64,000 bases of DNA from Hydractinia symbiolongicarpus (lineage: Eukaryota; Cnidaria; Hydrozoa; Anthoathecata; Hydractiniidae): assembly GCF_029227915.1 (NCBI RefSeq), contig NC_079877.1, forward strand, positions 32,701,851 through 32,765,850, written 5' to 3'. The notes beneath the pieces were generated by a model. That model ran no database searches, was not told the DNA's origin, and saw nothing but the letters and a program-made list of their open reading frames with translations. Made by a program: the position numbers and the translations under genes. Of this stretch, positions 23,561 to 35,913 are shown one piece after another; within the stretch, counting starts at the first letter, position 1; each line of letters begins with the position of its first letter.

Positions 23561-26500
23561 GGGTACTTTCTTTGTATACTTTTGACTATACGTGCCAAGC
23601 CCAGGATTTACGGGAAATGGCGGGTTTTCGTTTGCCTGCGATTAAACTTCTTTTATTCAGTGTCTCATCAAAAATGAAAACATTTTTGAAAACTACAAGT
23701 CTCATGCGTTTTAGTGGTGAAAAATTAATATAAAAAATCGTTCGGGAAATGAGTTTACTCACAGGGTACTTTCTTTGTATACATTCGACTATACGGGCCA
23801 AGCCCGGGATTTACGGGAAATGGCGGGTTTTCGTTTGCCTGCGATTAAACTTCTTTTATTCAGTGTCTCATCAAAAATGAAAACATTTTTAAAAACTACA
23901 AGTCTCATGGGCTTTAGTGGTGAAATAATAATTTAAAAAATCGTTCTGGAAATGAGTTTATACCCTGGGTACTATCTTTGTATACTTTTGACTATACGGG
24001 CCGAGTCCGGGATTTACGGGAAATCGCAGGTTTTCGTTTGCCGGCTATTAAACTTCTTTTATTCAGCGTCTCATCAAAAATGAAAACATTTTTGAAAACT
24101 ACAAGTCTCATGCGTTTCAGTGGTGAAAAAATAATATAAAAAATCGTTCAGGAAATGAGTTTACTCACAGGGTACTTTCTTTGTATACTTTTGACTATAC
24201 GGGCCAAGCCCGGGATTTACGGGAAATGGCGGGTTTTCGTTTGCCGGCGATTAAACTTCTTTTATTCAGTGTCTCATCAAAAATGAAAACATTTTTGAAA
24301 CCTACAAGTCTCACGCGTTTTAGTGGTGAAAAAATAATATAAAAAATCGTTCGGGAAATGAGTTTACTCCCTGGGTACTTTCTTTGTATACTTTTGATTA
24401 TACGGCCGAGTCCGGGGTTTACGGGAAATGGCGGGTTTTCGTTTGCCGGCGATTAAACTTCTTTCATTCAGCGTCTCATCAAAAATGAAAACATTTTTAA
24501 AAACTACAAGTCTCATGCGTTTTAGTGGTGAAAAAATAATATAAAAAATCGTTCGTGAAATGAGTTTACTCCCTGGGTACTTTCTTTGTATACTTTTGAC
24601 TATACGGGCCAAGCCCGGGATTTACGGGAAATGGCGGGTTTTCGTTTGCCGGCGATTAAACTTCTTTTATTCAGTGTCTCATCAAAAATGAAAACATTTT
24701 TGAAAACTACAAGTCTCGTGCGTTTTAGTGGTGAAAAGATAATTTAAAAAATCGTTTTGGAAATGAGTTTACTCAGAAGGTACTTTCTTTGTATACATTC
24801 GACTATACCGGCCAAGCCCGGGATTTACGGGAAATCGCAGGTTTTCGTTTGCCGGCGATTAAACCACTTTCATTAAGCGTCTCATCAAAAATGAAAACAT
24901 TTCTGAAAACTACAAGTCTCATGCGTTTTAGTGGTGAAAAAATAATTTAAAAAATCGTTCGGGAAATGAGTTTATTCCCTGGGTACTTTCTTTGTATACT
25001 TTTGACTATACGGGCCAAGCCCGGGATTTACGGGAAGTCGCGGGTTTTCGTTTACCGGCGATTAAATTTCTTTTATTCAGTGTCTCATCAAAAATGAAAA
25101 CATTTTTCAAAACTATAAGTCTCATGGGCTTTAGTGGTGAAATAATAATTTAAAAAATCGTTCTGGAAATGAGTTTATACCCTGGGTACTATCTTTGTAT
25201 ACTTTTGACTATACGGGCCGAGTCCGGGATTTACGGGAAATCGCAGATTTTCGTTTGCCGGCTATTAAACTTCTTTTATTCAGCGTCTCATCAAAAATGA
25301 AAACATTTTTAAAAACTACAAGTCTAATGCGTTTCAGTGGTGAAAAAATAATATAAAAAATCGTTCGGGAAATGAGTTTACTCACAGTGTACTTTCTTTG
25401 TATACTTTTGACTATACGTGCCAAGCCCGGGATTTACGGGAAATGGCGGGTTTTCGTTTGCCTGCGATTAAACTTCTTTTATTCAGTGTCTCATCAAAAA
25501 TGAAAACATTTTTGAAAACTACAAGTCTCATGCGTTTTAGTGGTGAAAAAATAATATAAAAAATCGTTCGGGAAATGAGTTTACTCACAGGGTACTTTCT
25601 TTGTATACATTCGACTATACGGGCCAAGCCCGGGATTTACGGGAAATGGCGGGTTTTCGTTTGCCTGCGATTAAACTTCTTTTATTCAGTGTCTCATCAA
25701 AAATGAAAACATTTTTAAAAACTACAAGTCTCATGGGCTTTAGTGGTGAAATAATAATTTAAAAAATCGTTCTGGAAATGAGTTTATACCCTGGGTACTA
25801 TCTTTGTATACTTTTGACTATACGGGCCGAGTCCGGGATTTACGGGAAATCGCAGGTTTTCGTTTGCCGGCTATTAAACTTCTTTTATTCAGCGTCTCAT
25901 CAAAAATGAAAAAAATTTTGAAAACTACAAGTCTCATGCGTTTCAGTGGTGAAAAAATAATATAAAAAATCGTTCAGGAAATGAGTTTACTCACAGGGCA
26001 CTTTCTTTGTATACTTTTGACTATACGGGCCAAGCCCGGGATTTACGGGAAATGGCGGGTTTTCGTTTGCCGGCGATTAAACTTCTTTTATTCAGTGTCT
26101 CATCAAAAATGAAATCATTTTTGAAAACTACAAGTCTCACGCGTTTTAGTGGTGAAAAAATAATATAAAAAATCGTTCGGGAAATGAGTTTACTCCCTGG
26201 GTACTTTCTTTGTATACTTTTGATTATACGGGCCGAGTCCGGGGTTTACGGGAAATGGCGGGTTTTCGTTTGCCGGCGATTAAACTTCTTTCATTCAGCG
26301 TCTCATCAAAAATGAAAACATTTTTAAAAACTACAAGTCTCATGCGTTTTAGTGGTGAAAAAATAATATAAAAAATCGTTCGTGAAATGAGTTTACTCCC
26401 TGGGTACTTTCTTTGTATACTTTTGACTATACGGGCCAAGCCCGGGATTTACGGGAAATGGCGGGTTTTCGTTTGCCGGCGATTAAACTTCTTTTATTCA

Positions 26501-26680
26501 GTGTCTCATCAAAAATGAAAACATTTTTGAAAACTACAAGTCTCGTGCGTTTTAGTGGTGAAAAGATAATTTAAAAAATCGTTTTGGAAATGAGTTTACT
26601 CACAAGGTACTTTCTTTGTATACATTCGACTATACCGGCCAAGCCCGGGATTTACGGGAAATCGCGGGTTTCCGTTTGCC

Positions 26681-29318
26681 GGCGATTAAACCACTTTCAT
26701 TAGGCGTCTCATCAAAAATGAAAACATTTCTGAAAAGTACAAGTCTCATGCGTTTTAGTGGTGAAAAAATAATTTAAAAATCGTTCGGGAAATGAGTTTA
26801 CTCCCTGGGTACTTTCTTTGTATACTTTTGACTATACGGGCCAAGCCCGGGATTTACGGGAAATGGCGGGTTTTCGTTTGCCGGCGATTAAACTTCTTTT
26901 ATTCAGTGTCTCATCAAAAATGAAAACATTTTTAAAAACTACAAGTCTCATGCGTTTTAGTGGTGAAAAAATAATATAAAAAATCGTTCGGGAAATGAGT
27001 TTACTCACAGGGTACTTTCTTTGTATACTTTTGACTATACGGGCCAAGCCCGGGATTTACGGGAAATGGCGGGTTTTCGTTTGCCGGCGATTAAACTTCT
27101 TTTATTCAGTGTCTCATCAAAAATGAAAACATTTTTGAAAACTACAAGTCTCATGCGTTTTAGTGGTGAAAAAATAATATAAAAAATCGTTCGGGAAATG
27201 AGTTTACTCCCTGGGTACTTTCTTTGTATACTTTTAATTATACGGGCCGAGTCCGGGGTTTACGGGAAATGGCGGGTTTTCGTTTGCCGGCGATTAAACT
27301 TCTTTCATTCAGCGTCTCATCAAAAATGAAAACATTTTTAAAAACTACAAGTCTCATGCGTTTTAGTGGTGAAAAAATAATATAAAAAATCGTTCGTGAA
27401 ATGAGTTTACTCCCTGGGTACTTTCTTTGTATACTTTTGACTATACGGGCCAAGCCCGGGATTTACGGGAAATGGCGGGTTTTCGTTTGCCGGCGATTAA
27501 ACTTCTTTTATTCAGTGTCTCATCAAAAATGAAAACATTTTTGAAAACTACAAGTCTCGTGCGTTTTAGTGGTGAAAAGATAATTTAAAAAATCGTTTTG
27601 GAAATGAGTTTACTCACCGGGTACTTTCTTTGTATACATTCGACTATACCGGCCAAGCCCGGGATTTACGGGAAATCGCGGGTTTTCGTTTGCCGGCGAT
27701 TAAACCACTTTCATTAAGGGTCTCATCAAAAATGAAAACATTTTTGAAAACTATAAGTCTCATGCGTTTTAGTGGTGAAAAAATAATTTAAAAAATCGTT
27801 CGGGAAATGAGTGTACTCCCTGGGTACTTTCTTTGTATACTTTTGACTATACGGGCCGAGTCCGGGATTTACGGGAAGTCGCGGGTTTTCGTTTGCCGGC
27901 GATTAAACTTATTTTATTCAGCGTCTCATCAAAAATGAAAACATTTTTAAAAACTACAAGTCTCATGCGTTTTAGTGGTGAAAAAATAATATAAAAAATC
28001 GTTCGGGAAATGAGTTTACTCCCTGGGTACTTTCTTTGTATACTTTTGACTATACGGGCCGAGTCCGGGATTTACGGGAAGTCGCGGGTTTTCGTTTGCC
28101 GGCGATTAAACTTCTTTTATTCAGCGTCTCATCAAAAATGAAAACATTTTTAAAAACTATAAGTCTCATGGGCTTTAGTGGTGAAATAATAATTTAAAAA
28201 ATCGTTCTGGAAATGAGTTTATACCCTGGGTACTATCTTTGTATACTTTTGACTATACGGGCCGAGTCCGGGATTTACGGGAAATCGCAGGTTTTCGTTT
28301 GCCGGCTATTAAACTTCTTTTATTCAGCGTCTCATCAAAAATGAAAACATTTTTAAAAACTACAAGTCTCATGCGTTTCAGTGGTGAAAAAATAATATAA
28401 AAAATCGTTCGGGAAATGAGTTTACTCACAGGGTACTTTCTTTGTATACTTTTGACTATACGGGCCAAGCCCGGGATTTACGGGAAATGGCGGGTTTTCG
28501 TTTGCCTGCGATTAAACTTCTTTTATTCAGTGTCTCATCAAAAATGAAAACATTTTTGAACACTACAAGTCTCATGCGTTTTAGTGGTGAAAAAATAATA
28601 TAAAAAATCGTTCGGGAAATGAGTTTACTCACAGGGTACTTTCTTTGTATACATTCGACTATACGGGCCGAGTCCGGGATTTACGGGAAGTCGCAGGTTT
28701 TCGTTTGCTGGCGATTAAACTTCTTTTATTCAGCGTCTCATCAAAAATGAAAACATTTTTAAAAACTATAAGTCTCATGGGCTTTAGTGGTGTAATAATA
28801 ATTTAAAAAATCGTTCTGGAAATGAGTTTATACCCTGGGTACTATCTTTGTATACTTTTGACTATACGGGCCGAGTCCGGGATTTACGGGAAATCGCAGG
28901 TTTTCGTTTGCCGGCTATTAAATTTCTTTTATTCAGCGTCTCATCAAAAATGAAAACATTTTTAAAAACTACAAGTCTCATGCGTTTCAGTGGTGAAAAA
29001 ATAATATAAAAAATCGTTCGGGAAATGAGTTTACTCACAGGGTACTTTCTTTGTATACTTTTGACTATACGGGCCAAGCCCGGGATTTACGGGAAATGGC
29101 GGGTTTTCGTTTGCCTGCGATTAAACTTCTTTTATTCAGTGTCTCATCAAAAATGAAAACATTTTTGAAAACTACAAGTCTCATGCGTTTTAGTGGTGAA
29201 AAAATAATATAAAAAATCGTTCGGGAAATGAGTTTACTCACAGGGTACTTTCTTTGTATACATTCGACTATACGGGCCAAGCCCGGGATTTACGGGAAAT
29301 GGCGGGTTTTCGTTTGCC
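26681..29318. repeat. Nested 13-monomer tandem duplication, first copy (2638 bp)
   Basis: The length is 13 x 203 minus 1, the missing base being the deletion near 26776. It is followed at once by an essentially identical copy. The junction at 29311-29319 lies in 'cgtttgcc', sequence shared by the two recombining monomers. Confidence 0.88.
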
Positions 29319-31956
29319 GGCGATTAAACCACTTTCATTAGGCGTCTCATCAAAAATGAAAACATTTCTGAAAAGTACAAGTCTCATGCGTTTTAGTGGT
29401 GAAAAAATAATTTAAAAATCGTTCGGGAAATGAGTTTACTCCCTGGGTACTTTCTTTGTATACTTTTGACTATACGGGCCAAGCCCGGGATTTACGGGAA
29501 ATGGCGGGTTTTCGTTTGCCGGCGATTAAACTTCTTTTATTCAGTGTCTCATCAAAAATGAAAACATTTTTAAAAACTACAAGTCTCATGCGTTTTAGTG
29601 GTGAAAAAATAATATAAAAAATCGTTCGGGAAATGAGTTTACTCACAGGGTACTTTCTTTGTATACTTTTGACTATACGGGCCAAGCCCGGGATTTACGG
29701 GAAATGGCGGGTTTTCGTTTGCCGGCGATTAAACTTCTTTTATTCAGTGTCTCATCAAAAATGAAAACATTTTTGAAAACTACAAGTCTCATGCGTTTTA
29801 GTGGTGAAAAAATAATATAAAAAATCGTTCGGGAAATGAGTTTACTCCCTGGGTACTTTCTTTGTATACTTTTAATTATACGGGCCGAGTCCGGGGTTTA
29901 CGGGAAATGGCGGGTTTTCGTTTGCCGGCGATTAAACTTCTTTCATTCAGCGTCTCATCAAAAATGAAAACATTTTTAAAAACTACAAGTCTCATGCGTT
30001 TTAGTGGTGAAAAAATAATATAAAAAATCGTTCGTGAAATGAGTTTACTCCCTGGGTACTTTCTTTGTATACTTTTGACTATACGGGCCAAGCCCGGGAT
30101 TTACGGGAAATGGCGGGTTTTCGTTTGCCGGCGATTAAACTTCTTTTATTCAGTGTCTCATCAAAAATGAAAACATTTTTGAAAACTACAAGTCTCGTGC
30201 GTTTTAGTGGTGAAAAGATAATTTAAAAAATCGTTTTGGAAATGAGTTTACTCACCGGGTACTTTCTTTGTATACATTCGACTATACCGGCCAAGCCCGG
30301 GATTTACGGGAAATCGCGGGTTTTCGTTTGCCGGCGATTAAACCACTTTCATTAAGGGTCTCATCAAAAATGAAAACATTTTTGAAAACTATAAGTCTCA
30401 TGCGTTTTAGTGGTGAAAAAATAATTTAAAAAATCGTTCGGGAAATGAGTGTACTCCCTGGGTACTTTCTTTGTATACTTTTGACTATACGGGCCGAGTC
30501 CGGGATTTACGGGAAGTCGCGGGTTTTCGTTTGCCGGCGATTAAACTTATTTTATTCAGCGTCTCATCAAAAATGAAAACATTTTTAAAAACTACAAGTC
30601 TCATGCGTTTTAGTGGTGAAAAAATAATATAAAAAATCGTTCGGGAAATGAGTTTACTCCCTGGGTACTTTCTTTGTATACTTTTGACTATACGGGCCGA
30701 GTCCGGGATTTACGGGAAGTCGCGGGTTTTCGTTTGCCGGCGATTAAACTTCTTTTATTCAGCGTCTCATCAAAAATGAAAACATTTTTAAAAACTATAA
30801 GTCTCATGGGCTTTAGTGGTGAAATAATAATTTAAAAAATCGTTCTGGAAATGAGTTTATACCCTGGGTACTATCTTTGTATACTTTTGACTATACGGGC
30901 CGAGTCCGGGATTTACGGGAAATCGCAGGTTTTCGTTTGCCGGCTATTAAACTTCTTTTATTCAGCGTCTCATCAAAAATGAAAACATTTTTAAAAACTA
31001 CAAGTCTCATGCGTTTCAGTGGTGAAAAAATAATATAAAAAATCGTTCGGGAAATGAGTTTACTCACAGGGTACTTTCTTTGTATACTTTTGACTATACG
31101 GGCCAAGCCCGGGATTTACGGGAAATGGCGGGTTTTCGTTTGCCTGCGATTAAACTTCTTTTATTCAGTGTCTCATCAAAAATGAAAACATTTTTGAACA
31201 CTACAAGTCTCATGCGTTTTAGTGGTGAAAAAATAATATAAAAAATCGTTCGGGAAATGAGTTTACTCACAGGGTACTTTCTTTGTATACATTCGACTAT
31301 ACGGGCCGAGTCCGGGATTTACGGGAAGTCGCAGGTTTTCGTTTGCTGGCGATTAAACTTCTTTTATTCAGCGTCTCATCAAAAATGAAAACATTTTTAA
31401 AAACTATAAGTCTCATGGGCTTTAGTGGTGTAATAATAATTTAAAAAATCGTTCTGGAAATGAGTTTATACCCTGGGTACTATCTTTGTATACTTTTGAC
31501 TATACGGGCCGAGTCCGGGATTTACGGGAAATCGCAGGTTTTCGTTTGCCGGCTATTAAATTTCTTTTATTCAGCGTCTCATCAAAAATGAAAACATTTT
31601 TAAAAACTACAAGTCTCATGCGTTTCAGTGGTGAAAAAATAATATAAAAAATCGTTCGGGAAATGAGTTTACTCACAGGGTACTTTCTTTGTATACTTTT
31701 GACTATACGGGCCAAGCCCGGGATTTACGGGAAATGGCGGGTTTTCGTTTGCCTGCGATTAAACTTCTTTTATTCAGTGTCTCATCAAAAATGAAAACAT
31801 TTTTGAAAACTACAAGTCTCATGCGTTTTAGTGGTGAAAAAATAATATAAAAAATCGTTCGGGAAATGAGTTTACTCACAGGGTACTTTCTTTGTATACA
31901 TTCGACTATACGGGCCAAGCCCGGGATTTACGGGAAATGGCGGGTTTTCGTTTGCC
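29319..31956. repeat. Nested 13-monomer tandem duplication, second copy (2638 bp)
   Basis: It repeats the preceding 2638 bp, including the single-base deletion (near 29414) and the 'ataattata' and 'taggcgtctc' variants. At 31957 it departs from its partner (cctgcg against ccggcg) and resumes the order of copy 1 from 22825, as expected for one unequal crossover inside the super-unit. Confidence 0.88.
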
Positions 31957-34503
31957 TGCGATTAAACCACTTTCATTAAGGGTCTCATCAAAAATGAAAA
32001 CATTTCTGAAAACTACAAGTCTCATGCGTTTTAGTGGTGAAAAAATAATATAAAAAATCGTTCGGGAAATAAGTTTACTCCCTGGGTACTTTCTTTGTAT
32101 ACTTTTGACTACACGGGCCAAGCCCGGGATTTACGGGAAATGGCGGGTTTTCGTTTGCCGGCGATTAAGCTTCTTTTATTCAGTGTCTCATCAAAAATGA
32201 AAACATTTCTGAAAACTACAAGTCTCATGCGTTTTAGTGGTGAAAAAATAATTTAAAAAATCGTTCGGGAAATGAGTTTACTCCCTGGGTACTTTCTTTG
32301 TATACTTTTGACTATACGGGCCAAGCCCGGGATTTACGGGAAATGGCGGGTTTTCGTTTGCCGGCGATTAAACTTCTTTTATTCAGTGTCTCATCAAAAA
32401 TGAAAACATTTTTAAAAACTACAAGTCTCATGCGTTTTAGTGGTGAAAAAATAATATAAAAAATCGTTCGGGAAATGAGTTTACTCACAGGGTACTTTCT
32501 TTGTATACATTCGACTATACGGGCCAAGGCCGGGATTTACGGGAAATCGCGGGTTTTCGTTTGCCTGCGATTAAACCACTTTCATTAAGGGTCTCATCAA
32601 AAATGAAAACATTTCGGAAAACTACAAGTCTCATGCGTTTTAGTGGTGAAAAAATAATTTAAAAAATCGTTCGGGAAATGAGTTTACTCCCTGGGTACTT
32701 TCTTTGTATACTTTTGACTATACGGGCCGAGTCCGGGATTTACGGGAAGTCGCGGGTTTTCGTTTGCCGGCGATTAAATTTCTTTTATTCAGCGTCTCAT
32801 CAAAAATGAAAACATTTTTAAAAACTACAAGTCTCATGGGCTATAGTGGTGAAATAATAATTTAAAAAATCGTTCTGGAAATGAGTTTATACCCTGGGTA
32901 CTATCTTTGTATACTTTTGACTATACGGGCCGAGTCAGGGATTTACGGGAAATCGCAGGTTTTCGTTTGCCGGCTATTAAACTTCTTTTATTCAGCGTCT
33001 CATCAAAAATGAAAACATTTTTGAAAACTACAAGTCTCATGCGTTTTAGTGGTGAAAAAATAATTTAAAAAATCGTTCGGAAAATGAGTTTACTCCCTGG
33101 GTACTTTCTTTGTATACTTTTGACTATACGGGCCAAGCCCGGGATTTACGGGAAATCGCGGGTTTTCGTTTGCCTGCGATTAAACCTCTTTCATTAAGGG
33201 TCTCATCAAAAATGAAAACATTTCTGAAAACTACAAGTCTCATGCGTTTAAGTGGTGAAAAGATAATTTAAAAAATCGTTCGGGAAATGAGTTTACTCCC
33301 TGGGTACTTTCTTTGTATACTTTTGACTATACGGGCCGAGTCCGGGATTTACGGGAAGTCGCGGGTTTTCGTTTGCCGGCGATTAAACTTCTTTTATTCA
33401 GCGTCTCATCAAAAATGAAAACATTTTTAAAAACTACAAGTCTCATGGGCCTTAGTGGTGAAATAATAATTTAAAAAATCGTTCTGGAAATGAGTTTATA
33501 CCCTGGGTACTATCTTTGTATACTTTTGACTATACGGGCCGAGTCCGGGATTTACGGGAAATCGCAGGTTTTCGTTTGCCGGCTAATAAACTTCTTTTAT
33601 TCAGCGTCTCATCAAAAATGAAAACATTTTTGAAAACTACAAGTCTCATGCGTTTTAGTGGTGAAAAAATAATTTAAAAAATCGTTCGGAAAATGAGTTT
33701 ACTCCCTGGGTACTTTCTTTGTATACATTCGACTACACGGGCCAAGCCCGGGATTTAGGGGAAATCGCTGGTTTTCGTTTGCCGGCGATTAAACTTCTTT
33801 TATTCAGCGTCTCATCAAAAATGAAAACATTTTTAAAAACTACAAGTCTCATGGGCTTTAGTGGTGAAATAATAATTTAAAAAATCGTTCTGGAAATGAG
33901 TTTATACCCTGGGTACTATCTTTGTATACTTTTGACTATACGGGCCGAGTCCGGGATTTACGGGAAATCGCAGGTTTTCGTTTGCCGGCTATTAAACTTC
34001 TTTTATTCAGCGTCTCATCAAAAATGAAAACATTTTTGAAAACTACAAGTCTCATGCGTTTTAGTGGTGAAAAAATAATTTAAAAAATCGTTCGGGAAAT
34101 GAGTTTACTCCCTGGGTACTTTCTTTGTATACTTTTGATTATACGGGCCGAGTCCGGGGTTTACGGGAAATGGCGGGTTTTCGTTTGCCGGCGATTAAAC
34201 TTCTTTTATTCAGCGTCTCATCAAAAATGAAAACATTTTTAAAAACTACAAGTCTCATGCGTTTTAGTGGTGAAAAAATAATATAAAAAATCGTTCGGGA
34301 AATGAGTTTACTCCCTGGGTACTTTCTTTGTATACTTTTGACTATATGGGCCAAGCCCGGGATTTACGGGAAATGGCGGGTTTTCGTTTGCCGGCGATTA
34401 AACTTCTTTTATTAAGTGTCTCATCAATAATGAAAACATTTGTAAAAACTACAAGTCTCGTGCGTTTTAGTGGTGAAAAGATAATTTCAAAAATGGTTTT
34501 GGA

Positions 34504-34695
34504 AATGAGTTTACTCACAAGGTATACATTCGACTATACGGGCCAAGCCCGGGATTTACGGGAAATCGCGGGTTTTCGTTTGCCGGCGATTAAATTTCTT
34601 TTATTCAGCGTCTCATCAAAAATGAAAACATTTTTAAAAACTACAAGTCTCATGGGCCTTAGTGGTGAAATAATAATTTAAAAAATCGTTCTGGA
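34504..34695. repeat. 192-bp monomer with an 11-bp internal deletion
   Basis: The text reads 'cacaaggtatacattcg' where the full form is cacaaggtactttctttgtatacattcg. The lost 11 bp lie between two 'gta' triplets, so slippage or microhomology-mediated deletion is likely. It is the only monomer of this length in the window. Because 192 is divisible by three, it lines up the frames of adjacent monomers and creates the longest open frame here (34328-34681), which is therefore not evidence of a gene. Confidence 0.9.
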
Positions 34696-35913
34696 AATGA
34701 GTTTACACCCTGGGTACTTTCTTTGTATACTTTTGACTATACGGGCCGAGTCAGGGATTTACGGGAAATCGCAGGTTTTCGTTTGCCGGCGATTAAACTT
34801 CTTTTATTCAGCGTCTCATCAAAAATGAAAACATTTTTGAAAACTACAAGTCTCATGCGTTTTAGTGGTGAAAAAATTATTTAAAAAATCGTTCGGGAAA
34901 TGAGTTTACTCCCTGGGTACTTTCTTTGTATACTTTTGATTATACGGGCTGAGTCCGGGGTTTACGGGAAATAGCGGGTTTTCGTTTGCCGGCGATTAAA
35001 CTTCTTTTATTCAGCGTCTAATCAAAAATGAAAACATTTTTAATAACTTCAAGTCTCATGGGCCTTAGTGGTGAAATAATAATTTAAAAAATCGTTCTGG
35101 AAATGAGTTTACACCCTGGGTACTTTCTTTGTATACTTTTGACTATACGGGCCGAGTCAGGGATTTATGGGAAATCGCAGGTTTCCGTTTGCCGGCGATT
35201 AAACTTCTTTTATTCAGCGTCTCATCAAAAATGAAAACATTTTTGAAAACTACAAGTCTCATGCGTTTTAGTGGTGAAAAAATAATTTAAAAAATCGTTC
35301 GGGAAATGAGTTTACTCCCTGGGTACTTTCTTTGTATACTTTTGATTATACGGGCCGAGTCCGGGGTTTACGGGAAATGGCGGGTTTTCGGTTGCCGGAG
35401 AATAAACTTCTTTTATTCAGCGTCTCATCAAAAATGAAAACATTTTTAAAAACTACAAGTCTCATGGGCTTTAGTGGTGAAATAATAATTTAAAAATTCG
35501 TTCTGGAAATGAGTTTACACCCTAGGTACTTTCTTTGTATACTTTTGACTATACGGACCGAGTCCGGGATTTACGGGAAATCGCAGGTTTTCGTTTGCCG
35601 GCGATTAAACTTCTTTTATTCAGCGTCTCATCAAAAATGAAAACATTTGTGAAAACTACAAGTCTCATGCGTTTTAGTGGTGAAAAAGTAATTTAAAAAA
35701 TCGTTCGGGAAATGAGTTTACTCGCTGGGTACTTTCTTTGTATACTTTTGATTATACGGGCCGAGTCCAGGGTTTACTGGAAATGGCGGGTTTTCGTTTG
35801 CCGGCGATTAAACTTCTTTTATTCAGCGTCTCATCAAAAATGAAAACATTTTTGAAAACTACAAGTCTCATGCGTTTTAGTGGTGAAGAAATAATATAAA
35901 AAATCGTTCGGGA
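34696..35913. repeat. Alternating two-monomer (406-bp) HOR, three repeats
   Basis: Monomers starting at 34696, 35102 and 35508 share 'gtttacaccct' and 'atcgcagg'; those at 34899, 35305 and 35711 share 'gattata' and 'gtccggggt' or 'gtccagggt'. Private changes are numerous (gctgag, cggttgccggag, caccctaggt, ctcgctggg), so this dimeric phase looks older and less homogenised than flanking blocks. Confidence 0.65.

Larger units (their letters stand above)
23561..32692. repeat. HOR family 2 super-unit, copy 2, expanded to 45 monomers (9132 bp)
   Basis: It equals copy 1 at offset 6493-6494 up to 29318, then steps back 2638 bp and proceeds to the end of the unit at offset 9132. The length is 45 x 203 minus 3, and the deletions near 24404, 26776 and 29414 account for the three bases. 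Identity with copy 1 runs to about 32723, where copy 1 has 'tacgtgcc' and this copy 'tacgggcc'. The unit was thus duplicated whole and copy 2 then gained an internal 13-monomer duplication. Confidence 0.9.

Noticed and set aside
17068-32692. Treating the near-identical 6.5-kb copies as an assembly error
   Set aside because: Not fully excluded, but each copy has its own private changes (20724 deletion in copy 1; 25107 and 27236 in copy 2), and the junctions fall in shared sequence as expected for real unequal exchange. Long reads would settle it.
34328-34681. 117-codon plus-strand open frame
   Set aside because: It exists only because the 11-bp deletion at 34523 makes one monomer 192 bp (a multiple of three) and a nearby change gives 'aatttcaaaaatgg' in place of a stop. 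It is two translated satellite monomers.
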